From Trichaptum fuscoviolaceum (taxonomy: Eukaryota; Basidiomycota; Agaricomycetes; Hymenochaetales; Trichaptaceae), in NCBI GenBank assembly GCA_910574455.1, contig CAJSYZ010000004.1, positions 3,287,528 to 3,351,527 on the forward strand: a stretch of 64,000 nt of DNA, written 5' to 3'. Under the pieces are notes generated by a model, which ran no database searches, was not told the origin of the DNA, and was given only the letters and a program-made list of their open reading frames with translations. The translations under genes were made by a program, and so were the position numbers. Shown piece by piece: positions 23,503 through 33,925 of this stretch. Every line of letters starts with the position of its first letter. Within the stretch, counting starts at the first letter, position 1.

Positions 23503-24028
23503 ACGGTATTTATCATGGCTGCCTTTCCGGTTTGTATCGTTAGTCGTTCACTTGTATACCTGGCTGTATCTATAGTTGAGTTGCTGTCCACTTATCTGGA
23601 TGCAATCGTATCTGGGAATCTTTGGGTTAATAATCTTTTCTGCCATGCCGCGTTAAAAGTTATGAGTGCAATAACAGTTCAGCTTGCGCTGTTCATAGTT
23701 GTAAGAGCTCTCTGAGATTGGTCAGATGCAGAGAACCAGCTGTCTTCACTCTACTGTTCGTGCAAGCGCTAGTTTCAGCACGTCTGTAGGCACAGGAAGC
23801 ACAAGTGGGCTCCCAACCGCGATGTGTTGCTTGAGGTTACCCCAATTCGCAGTTGTTGGCTTAGTCCCGCAATACACGTTGGACTGTAAGGGCCACCTAG
23901 CCAATCATATTGCTTAAGATCTCCAGTATAAATTGTTTAGAGTAAAGAAAAGAATAAAATTATAATAATAGTACACCCAATACAAAGGCTGATAGATAAT
24001 ACATCGAGAAAATAAATGAGAAAGACGT
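23503..24028. other. Intergenic between convergent SMR and H4 genes
   Basis: 526 bases between two 3' ends. No gene is recognised; an A/T-rich stretch near 23935-24010 may contain poly(A) signals of H4. Confidence 0.5.
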
Positions 24029-24508
<480 letters not shown>

Positions 24509-24831
24509 GTTGATTTAGAAGTTGTTGGAGTGGTGGAAGATAGATAAGTGTTTTGTTGAGTCGCTCGAGTGGTGGACGAGGGCGAAGAGTGTGTTGTAAG
24601 GAACATTTACTGTGTCGTATCTTATATACCGCGAAGCGTGGTCAAGTGGCTGTGCGCAGTAAATAAGGTTCATGCACAACAAAGGTAATTTGACGCGGAG
24701 AGGCGCGCACGTGATTGACGCGGACGCGGTGGTATATAACGAGTCGGGCAAAGTGAGCCCGGAAAGCACTTACACATTCGCCCCGCAAACGAACTTCGGC
24801 CTCCACCACATTCACACCTCACTACACAACA
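24509..24831. promoter_or_regulatory. Divergent H4-H3 promoter
   Basis: A 323-bp region between the two histone start codons. A TATA-like element for H3 (TATATAA, about 24733-24739) and one for H4 on the minus strand (about 24621-24629) sit at mirrored positions. Between them TGACGCGGA occurs twice as a direct repeat (24691 and 24716), 25 bp apart, flanking a GCGCGCACGTG stretch. These repeats are good candidates for a shared histone activation site; this is inference from position. Confidence 0.6.
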
Positions 24832-25356
24832 ATGGCCCGTACCAAGCAAACAGCCCGCAAGTCCACCGGTGGTGAGTATCTTTTTCGTCAGCCACTTCCG
24901 GGTTTCTAACTTCGATGTTCAGGCAAGGCTCCCCGCAAACAGCTCGCGGCAAAGTCGCAGGCACGCAAGACGGCAGCAGCGACAACGGGTGGTGTGAAGA
25001 AGCCGCATCGCTTCAGGCCCGGAACTGTCGCTCTCCGTGAGATCCGTCGGTACCAGAAGAGCACGGAGCTGCTCATCCGCAAGCTGCCGTTCCAGCGTCT
25101 GGTTCGTGAAATCGCGCAGGACTTCAAGGTGTGTTGACTTTGTGGTCAATGGTTTATTGCACTTGCTAACCTCTTCATTGTACAGACGGATCTGCGCTTC
25201 CAATCCTCTGCCGTCATGGCTCTCCAGGAGGCCGCCGAGGCATACCTCGTCTCGCTCTTCGAGGACACCAACCTTGCCGCCATCCACGCCAAGCGTGTCA
25301 CCATCCAGCCGAAGGATCTCGCTCTTGCTCGTCGTCTCCGTGGCGAGCGCTCATAA
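24832..25356 (+). CDS. Histone H3 with a longer N-terminal tail (138 aa)
   Basis: Exons 24832-24871, 24923-25128 and 25186-25356 (139 codons). The globular domain is standard H3 ([20 protein letters not shown] ... RRLRGERS). The tail begins [21 protein letters not shown] as usual, but then reads [18 protein letters not shown]. Compared with the common AKAARKSAPATGGVKK this is two residues longer: one extra before the ARK and one extra after it. The residue equivalent to K27 is therefore K28 and K36 becomes K38 (numbered without Met). S28 is replaced by Thr. Both introns are GT-AG and lie away from this region, so splicing does not explain the change. Confidence 0.97.
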
Positions 25357-25898
25357 GCTTTTCCCTATCCTCATCTAATTTTATATTTCGCTCTCGGTCA
25401 TTGTAATACTATCTTTTGTATGACTATCCTGTCTCTACTATAGACTTGTCCTATGTCGTAAGCTTATGCTGCATGGATATAAAATTACTTCTATTCATTG
25501 AAACGATACTCATTTCACGATACCTGTGTGAATTTGACTGGTAAGTCGTCCAGAGTTTCTTCGGATGCTTGTTCATGATCAAATGTGTAAAAAAAAAGGA
25601 GGTGGTTAGACAGTTGTATTGATAATAACCAACAATAAGTAACATGGTAAATGCCACTAGTTACAGACTGTCCGGGTGTCAGAAGGCCAGGAAAGTCCGT
25701 GAATTGGTGTATATACATGATAGTAAGTTCTGACAGGATATGGGATTCGGTCCAAAACAGTGCAGTGCAAGAGCAATGAGCGTGAATGACGAGAATGTAG
25801 CGTAAACAATTTGAAAGCTATGGATACACAACAAGGAGACGTCCAACACATAAACAAGAATATTCGTTAAACGACATGCAATCCGGTGTTCATGCATG
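25357..25898. other. Intergenic between convergent H3 and protease genes
   Basis: 542 bases between two 3' ends; no supported gene. Confidence 0.5.
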
Positions 25899-27565
25899 TT
25901 ACCAGACGAGGCTGACCAGCAGACTCGTCAGGAACACGAAGGCAAGCGCGGACTGGCCGGCCGCTGTGGGGGACACAAGGTTCGTCCCGCTCGACTTGCG
26001 GTTGTTGCCGGTGCCGGTGGCAGTCACCTGCGCAGCAACCGAGCCGAACGTCGGAGTAGGCACCGCAGCGTTCACATTGTCCGACATAGCTGTGGCGACG
26101 TCCGAGAGGTTCGCAAAGCCCACCGATGGAGGGTTGTAGCGGAACACGGAGTAGACGTTCTTGAGGAACGTATCGCCCACGATCCATGCTGGCGTACCGC
26201 TCCCACTGATGTCGAGCTCGAAGAACGCGCCTAGGCACTGGCTACTCGACAGCTCCGTAAGCTGGAAATCCGCAGGGCTGATGGACCATGTCTGTCCACC
26301 AAAGGCCATCGTGACTGTTACTGTCGTCGAGCACGGGTAGATAAAGTAGCCCTCGTAATTGCCCGTGCCAGCTTGTGCGCCAGGGATTTGCGCGTACATG
26401 GCAGTGATGACATCAGTTGGTCCACCAACGAGCGTCGTACCCGTGTCAATCGCGGCGTAGGAACTGGAGCCTGATGGTAACGTAACCGAGTTGCCCTGAA
26501 CAGTTAACGCAGAAAGCTGTTGAATCCAATACGACCCTTGCCCACCAGGAATGTCCTGATAATCAATGTCTCCAGTGTAAAGACTCTGATTGACGAATCC
26601 TGTCAAGATAAAATAAATTTGATTTCCCGGTCAATTCGGAAATTGAGGCTAGATCAAAATGCGGGGCTTACCCATTGTGAATGTTCCTCCGGGCTCGAGG
26701 GCCTGAGCTTTGCGCTCGTCGACGAAGCGAGTTAATTGGAAAGACATTAGAGGCGAGTCCCAGGCTCCATCGTCGACTAACGTTTGCCAAAAGGGCTTCG
26801 CCCCCGAGGCAGCGATCGATTGGAATGCAAGCCCCATCAGACCAGAAACCGGGCTGCTGAGGAGCCCGTCAGAGACCTCATCACAAACGGCTGGAGATCA
26901 AAGGATAGAACGGAGGGTCAGCAACCGACATCAAAAGAGAAGATGGCCGGGGGAGGCATCGGCAACGCACCGAAAGTCTGATTTGATACAGAAAATCCAG
27001 CCATCTGAATAACGTCTTTCGCGAGAACGCCCGCGGCCTGCCCACTTCCGTATTTGATGGCGAATTCGGTAGTAAGGTTGACGAACGATGAGGATGCTGA
27101 GGAGTCGAACGTAGGAACGTCACCGCAGCCAGTGATACAATTCTGGTCTGCTATCCAAAGGTCACTAAAGAGAGAACAATGAGCATTGGCCCAAGCCGAA
27201 TAACGCGCGCAAGACAAGATCACTTACGAGGAGCCAGTGTCCAGGATGACATCGTAGGCTACAGGAGGTGTTCCAATGGCTATTGAGCCATAGTACGTCG
27301 AGTCGGCATTCTGATTGACAATGAGGTTTGTACCGGCTCCGCGTTTGAACTTCGACGAGGGGAGCCCGCCAGTGTACTTCGTGCTGAGGCGCTCCCGCTC
27401 GTTCTTCGCCCACTGTCCCCACTCCTCTTCTGTCCGCTTCCTGAGACTTCTCCGATTTAGTCTTATTGTGTCCCCCTGAGGCTGGAATGGGTTGGGTAGT
27501 GCGAGTACGTCGCACGCGAGGGCGAGAAGAAATGCGACGGTGCATGCCGGATGTGTTGGTAACAT
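25899..27565 (-). CDS. Pepsin-type aspartic protease with GPI-like tail (483 aa)
   Basis: Exons 27228-27565, 26971-27164, 26672-26890 and 25899-26599 (484 codons). A signal peptide (MLPTHPACTVAFLLALACDVLA) is followed by a basic propeptide ending near RGAG and by two pepsin lobes. The catalytic aspartates are in ILDTGSSDLW (D109) and AAIDTGTTLVGG (D302). The flap tyrosine region is IKYGSGQAAG. The C-terminus has a Ser/Thr/Gly-rich linker and a final hydrophobic helix (ALAFVFLTSLLVSLVW), as in GPI-anchored yapsin-like enzymes. It probably sits at the plasma membrane or wall and processes secreted proteins; substrate is unknown. Confidence 0.93.
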
Positions 27566-28654
27566 GGTTGGAGGTTGTCGTTAGCTTGATGAATTCTTCG
27601 TTAGACCTGACCTAGTGCTTGCTAGCTCTGTTGCGGAGTGCCGAAGTAGAGGTGGGCGTTGAGGTTAGTTGCTGGAATTAGTCGGAGGAATAAGTGCAAA
27701 GTAGGGGGGAGCGGCTCGGCCAGCGAGTTTTTGTAGGAAGGGGAAGGAGCCAAGGAATTTTGAAACAGGCCTTCAGTTGTCGGCCGGCGCAGCCCCTGCC
27801 GAATTTGGCAGTGCACACAAGCATACACAGCCAATCACAACTTGAATGGCTCGGCAGGCGCCCAGGCCTAAATCCACGACTGCGCATATTACGCTCTCCG
27901 TCTTTTACGCCGGCCGCACCTCCTGTATTTTGTGGTTCTGAATAATCGGAGGAAGACTGGCTATCTCGTGTTCATGACGATGAATTTTTCTCATTTTTCC
28001 AGAGAGAACGCCCGCCGATTCAGTGCGATGCCAAGCTGCCTTCATAAGTACAATAGTTAGCTCGGCGTCATCAGAAGTAACATAGGAACGTCACTGTCTG
28101 CATTCTATAAGGTCGCCCTGTATCTGCGTCATTCAGGCTCTGGGCTTGGTGCGTCACTCGAGCTCAGGCTGGCATCAGTCACGGACGCAATCAGGTGATA
28201 CTGTAAGGCGATACAGAGTTTCACCCGAGGATGACTTTCCTGTCTCCTAACTGCGCAGGCGTCTGATTCGGATTTTGAGGGAAAGCGAATACCGGACGCC
28301 ATGCTTCGGCGCCCGACGTCTGCGCACTTTCGGCGTAAATTCGACTCCAAAATTCGTAAGGTTTATATCAGGTAAGCTTGGGTGACGGCGTGACAGATAC
28401 GATCCGACTCGGTCACTATATGACGTATCTCCGGATTCGCCATTTCTTCCGACAAAAGGTAAAAATGCAAATTCGCGTGGCTCAATTCCGGAATTTGTAT
28501 TCGATGCGGAGGTAGAACAAAATAAATCCTTGCAAGTGTTATTGAGACTTCGCTGTTACGCCTCTGAACTAGATTAGAAGTTATACACAAGAGTAATCAG
28601 ACGAAGCCCTGAGTGGTAACATTGATCTCACACAGCATACAATTTGTGTGACCA
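27566..28654. other. Intergenic protease / methyltransferase
   Basis: 1.09 kb. The left part is the protease promoter. No open frame longer than about 80 codons has a family pattern; nothing is recognised. Confidence 0.5.
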
Positions 28655-30138
28655 TCATCTACCCACTTTCATGCCAACCCATATCGCAAAGCTTACATCA
28701 AGCCTTTCTCCATTGCCATCAGAAAGATCACCAACTCTCCACACCTCCCATCCACCTTTCCCGAGCCACAACCCCAGGAAGTCCCGGATCACTTCTTCCG
28801 ACCGCAGTTCGACAGCAATCACCACCTTAGTGCGACCAGGCACTGCAAAGTGATCAATTGACTCGACAAGCCCGGGTAGTAAAGAAGGGTTGAAGATACA
28901 GTCTACCGCGAATATAAGATCGAGAATTTGTGCATCAGGAGTGCCGAAGAACTGATTAGGTTGAGGTAGGCGAAATAATTGATGGCGAGAAGCGGGGGTT
29001 GTATGTAGAAGCTGAATCCAGTCAAGGGATTCGACCGTTATGGTGTTCGGCTGTAATGCGAATCCGCTAGATTTGCTAAGCTCATGCAGAATGTTATCCT
29101 TGTTATGTGTGATGTTCTTCCGGATAAGTGGCAACAGATAATCCAGATCTGTGGTGATATAGTGTTTCACCCAAGGTGCGATAACGAGGCCAAGCAGTCC
29201 GGTACCTGCGCTACGGGTGCGACAGAGTAGGCAATCAGATATGGCGAGAAAGCCAAAGAACGATAATGATACCCTAGCTCCAAAACAATGCTATCCTTTA
29301 GTTTGTCTCGATCGAATAACGAGGAGTCGAAGTTCGAACAGAGCTGGCGAAGGAATAGCTGACACAGCCAGACGCTAATCAACAAAACGTGATGACGATA
29401 TATCATGAGAATGTAGTGGGCGACCACGGGGAAGATATGAAACAAGGGTACCTGACACGCCAGACCACACTTCCTGGGCGCGCATTTAGCATGTTTTCTT
29501 AGCCAGCTTGATTGCTATGACGGAATAGAACAGCTTGCCAGTGTCCCCCTTCTTCGATCTTAGTGCAGTATTATCTTGCGCGAGCTCGATCTCGAGAGAA
29601 ATGGGCTCGATTGGATGTGCTTTATGTGTATGGTGACGTTTCCTTCGTCTTTTAGATGATGACGGGGACAAAGACATATTTTCTCCGGAATCGGGGAGAT
29701 CGTGTCTAGGAGGAGGAAGGTCGAAGGTTAAGAGCAGTTTGTCGTGTTTTGAATCAACAAAACCCAGTCCGGTAAACGTATTTGATCCGTCCTGAGCACC
29801 ACTGGAAGAAAGTTGTGTATATAGGAGAAAGACCTGAACGAAGTGTGGTGCTTTAATCTCAGCTTTCTGAAGTCGGCATCGAAACATACCTCTTCCTCTG
29901 GGTCTTCGACACGTTCTGAACCCCTCGGAAGGTTCACCAGACCGAAAGGATCACCAAAGGAGCGGGCATCCTCTTGCAGGTCCTTTGGCATAGATCTTCT
30001 ATGTCCGATGGTTCTAGGAAGACTAAGAAGGCGCAGAAGGATGTTTTCAACCTCTGTGGCAAGAAGAAATGGTGAGGGAGAGCACGTGGTTGCCGACGGG
30101 CGACGCGTCCACTGGCAGCGCGCATTCTTTTGCTTCAT
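28655..30138 (-). CDS. METTL21-family protein-lysine methyltransferase, EFM6-like (407 aa)
   Basis: Exons 29890-30138, 29539-29833, 29452-29473, 29273-29374 and 28655-29210 (408 codons). The N-terminal ~150 residues are family-specific. Then LRSKKGDTG joins SVVWR by an intron with GC-AG ends (29474-29538), followed by the SAM motif I, VLELGAGTGLLGL, HYITTDLDYLLPLI as motif post-I, and DLIFAVDCIFNPSLLPGLV as the motif that precedes the active site. These are typical of small seven-beta-strand enzymes that methylate lysines of translation factors (yeast Efm6, human METTL21D). The substrate cannot be fixed. It is head-to-head with the rhomboid gene, only 85 bp between start codons. Exon 3 is just 22 nt. 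Confidence 0.88.
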
Positions 30139-30223
30139 CGGCTTGACTCGTGCTTGACACCATTAAAAGTGCAACACCTTGAACTCTTTCCACCGTTCGT
30201 CGTTGTTCCGGCGGCGACGGCCC

Positions 30224-31964
30224 ATGCTCTCATTTAAAGCGACTACGTCGACAAGGCTGCTACTGCGTTCATCATGTCTTCGACTTGCGCACCATCGTAG
30301 TCCTTTCGCAGTAGTACGACCGCCAGCCTTACGACCATTCACCTCAGGCTCAGTGCGACTTCTTCCTCGAGTTGTGCACAAGACAGTCCCTGGAAGTCAA
30401 AAGAATGGAGAGTCGCAAGAATCGGTTGAGATACCTACTTTTCGAGAGGAGTTGATTAAAGAGGATCCGGCGCTCCGTGTAGAGAAGTTTGAGCAACTTG
30501 TTGGTCGGCCGGGCATTTGGAAGCAAGTCGCTGTGTGTTGTCAAGCATCTTTCTTTTCTCATCTTATCTGAATTGATGAACTACAGTTCGTCTTGATAGT
30601 GTCTACACTCACGTATGGGTATGCAGCGGACGTGACAAACTTCGACACGAAGAAATGGACCTCTATATTTCCAGCTAGCATGTTAGCCAGCAGCGAAAAC
30701 CTGCGCGGTGCCAAAGTCGCTCTTCTTGCAGAGGTATCTATACCCCTTCGTTCATTTTGTATCAAACCTCTGACTCGCCGCTTACTACTCAGAAAATGAA
30801 GAAGAAATTGCAACAAATGCGAGAAGCTGCATCCGACCTACCTCAGGCGCTGACCTACCCCTTCTTATGGGCGTACGTCCAGGTATGCAATAGCTACATC
30901 AACGCTCCTGAGGGAAAGCGCATCGCATACCAGATATGTGCCATAAACGGCGTTGTATGGCTAATGTGGCAATTCTCGAGGCTGCAGCCTTTCATGCACA
31001 CATTCTTCATGCACAACCCACTTTCCGGAAGATATGTCACCTTGCTGTACAGCATGTTCAGGCGAGTGCTATCGTAGCATTGCCTCTTGGCGAAGCTAAC
31101 GCGGATCCGTGAATAGTCATAAATCTTTCATCCATCTCGCCTTCAATTCCTTCGCTTTGTGTAGCTTTGGTGAGGAATTCAATCCCTGATATCCTATATC
31201 ATCTACTCATGAATGTACGACATAACAGGATCGGCTGCTACCGCATTCTTAGTCCGCAAACAAGGCGAAAATAAGGAGCGGCTTCAGGAATCCACCCCAA
31301 AGTATCACTTCTGGGCCGTGTACCTCGGTGGTACGCTTTGAAAGTTGAAATCCTCTTTTTCGTCAAAACTCAATCCTTCTTTAGCCGGACTGTTCTCTGG
31401 CCTTGTCTCCCACGTCGTCGCCGCCCGCATCACATTTCCCCGCATGCTCGCCCAGCTCTCCCCCTCCGCAGAAACTGCATCCACACTCACAGCACCCCTT
31501 CGTCGATTCCGTAAAACGCCTACAGCTAGTTCTGCGGTAAAAGCAGAGGCTTCTGCGAAGGATATAGACATTTTACCCTCACTGGGCGCCTCCGGTGCGA
31601 TTTACGCGATGGTGACGATGACCGCGCTTGCATTCCCCGACGCACAAGTATTTCTGCTCTTCCCTCCGATACCCTTGCCAATCACTTATGGGGTAGGCGG
31701 TATGGTAGCGATGGATATTCTTGGCGTGCTTCGGGGATGGAAGTAAGTATTCATGAAGATTAAGACATTGATAATCAGCTGATTTTCATTACCATTCTTC
31801 AAACAACCAGGATGTTCGACCATTGGGCACATCTTGGGGGCGCTGCCTTTGGGGCAGTATATTTCAAGTATGGTCCGGATCTGTGGAACAATATGAGGGC
31901 ACAATTTGCCCAGATTGATCGAGAGAGGGACAGCTTGGTTGAGAATGCTAAGAGTAATAATTAA
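30224..31964 (+). CDS. Mitochondrial rhomboid protease, Pcp1/PARL-like (463 aa)
   Basis: Exons 30224-30532, 30587-30733, 30793-31061, 31117-31169, 31229-31330, 31385-31742 and 31811-31964 (464 codons). The N-terminus is Arg/Ser-rich without acidic residues (MLSFKATTSTRLLLRSSCLR), a good mitochondrial presequence. Several membrane segments follow, with the rhomboid pattern MFSHKSFIHLAFNSFAL, the catalytic Ser in LGASGA (S363) and the catalytic His in AHLGGAAFG (H420). Pcp1 cleaves inner-membrane proteins such as Mgm1 and cytochrome c peroxidase; PARL cleaves PINK1. Intron 31062-31116 appears to start with GC (AG|GCGAGT), because only this joins MF to SHKSF. A linker of about 45 residues before the catalytic Ser is unusually long. 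Confidence 0.93.
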
Positions 31965-32160
31965 CTGCTTTCTGCACACATTTGTATCGTTAGGTAGCAT
32001 TAATCCCCGTCTATTTATTATGGAATTCTTGCTTTTCTTTGTCTCAGAAATTATTATCGGGGCAGGATTCCCCGGAATAAACCGAGAGTTGTCGATCACC
32101 CAACTTCTGATTATGGAAGAAATTTGTTTCTTTCCTGTACCACCATCACCCCTCTTGAAG

Positions 32161-33725
32161 ATGTACTACTACATTCACTTCGTTCGACCTCCACCTCTGC
32201 AATGCTTACCATCAAAACCTATGACTATCTCTGTATCTATTATGAATGACCTCCGGACAGAATCTCTGCGAGGGGAGAAGGATATTTTCTATGCCTGGGT
32301 CAAGTCATCAAACCCAACAGATGACGAAAGACCGCGTTCTCTAGGAGCAATGACCCCTCCTTTAAAACTCACAACATGGTCAGAAGCTAACGCATACAAA
32401 GAGCTGCTGATATTCCCGCCGAAGGATACTCGAGAAGGGGACTACTGGAAATTACTGTTGTGTACCAAACCTGCAGACGCTGCTAGATATCTGACCTCTG
32501 TCGACATGTCTGGAAACACATTTGGAACATCTCCGTTCCCTGTCTTGTCGATGCCAGTGCAATTTACTTATAGACATCAAGGGGATAGCAGCGCTGGCCG
32601 ATTGCAAAAAACGATATCCAATACGAAGCAAGTTCAAAATGAACGGATCATCAAGCTTCCCGTGCTATGGAACACGCCTGTCAGTCCACTACGGGTTCTG
32701 GAGCACATTTCCTATGATTTGGACAAGGTGAATTGCAGCATCTACCTCAACAGAATGCGTCTCAGAGCTAATTGTAATTATTGGTAAGAAAGTGTGGGAT
32801 AGCGGGATGGGTGTAAGTATAAGATGAAATTCGGAAACATGGAAAATCATTGACAATTACTCCTAGCTATCATACTGGCTAACGGCTATTCTCACTGGTG
32901 CGGGTGAAACGTCTGAGATAGCGCAGTTGATGATGACCAAACCATCGCTGAATATCTTGGAGTTAGGTATCCTGTCTTTCTTCGCATAAGCCTCTCAAAT
33001 TCACTCATCTTAGCGAACAGGAACTGGGACAGGTTTGGTTTCGATCATCCTATCAGTCCTCTTAAGCCATCTCCCTTCGAAACCGCAAGTGTCTATCGTT
33101 GCCACGGACCTGTGTGAGCGATCTGTACTCGCTAAACTCTGTCGATAACTAGGTGATTGACTAGGTCATAGTGCCCGCGATGGAGATCCTTGACGAAAAC
33201 ATCAAATCCAGCAGCGGCGCCTTATCCGATCACCTTCGCTTGAAATCAGCTGTGCTTGACTGGGACAACGAAACGCTTCCTTCTGATACCAAGGCTGGTT
33301 TTGACATGATAGTGTGAGCTTCTCTTATCTAACATCAGCCGATCTTTGACTTAAAATATCTTACCGCCGAATAATCAATGACCAAAATCTCGAACAATCA
33401 ATACCATTTGATTGATCGTGTTTCAATGCACTCGGCGCATGCCAATCCTTTGAATCCTCCGTCGCACGTCGCAACGACGGGTAGGATGGCTGATGTGACG
33501 TACAACACCGCATCGTTCTCTTCTCTGATCAGCACGATCGCTAGGCTTTCAAAGAGGAGCCCGGTCCCTCCAGTGATGTTATTAGCGTACAAGGAAAGAG
33601 ATCCTGACGAACGAAAGCTATGGAACATGGCATTAGAGATTGGACTCCAATTCTCTGAAGTCGCAAGGCTTGATGGAGCCGGAGGAAATCCTATCGAAAT
33701 CTATGTGGGGAATTTCACAGGATAA
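32161..33725 (+). CDS. METTL21-family methyltransferase, EFM2-like (388 aa)
   Basis: Exons 32161-32727, 32789-32812, 32867-32966, 33021-33113, 33172-33313 and 33485-33725 (389 codons). The first ~190 residues begin MYYYIHFVRPPPLQ and have a beta-rich, PPLKLTTW-type pattern that could be a C2-like accessory domain. SAM motif I is NILELGTGTGLVSII, followed by VATDLLPAMEILDENI and FDMIVMADVTYNTASFSSL, the post-I and active-site region of the METTL21 class. The second exon is only 24 nt (KVWDSGMG), and the last intron is 171 nt, about three times the local norm. Likely substrate: a translation elongation factor lysine, by analogy to yeast Efm2. This is inference. Confidence 0.85.
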
Positions 33726-33925
33726 AAGAGATAATAATAAATTAATTGTGGTAAGAAATAAATACATTATATCACTCAGCGATTAAGAACTAATCACCCA
33801 TTTCCATGTCCGTCATGTAATGTCAGAGATGGTGTAATAATACAGTACCAGAAGTATATGAAAGCAAAACCCTCAGATTCGGAATGCTTTCCAAAAGAAT
33901 ACTTCGGCAAGGTAAAAAAACAATC

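Noticed and set aside
31906..32160. Upstream extension of the EFM2-like frame
   Set aside because: The frame is open into the 3' end of the rhomboid gene, but the family start MYYYIHFVRPPP lies at 32161 and the upstream residues look untranslated.
28655..33725. A methyltransferase-rhomboid-methyltransferase functional cluster
   Set aside because: The two enzymes belong to different branches and have no known link with rhomboid proteases. Adjacency alone is weak evidence.
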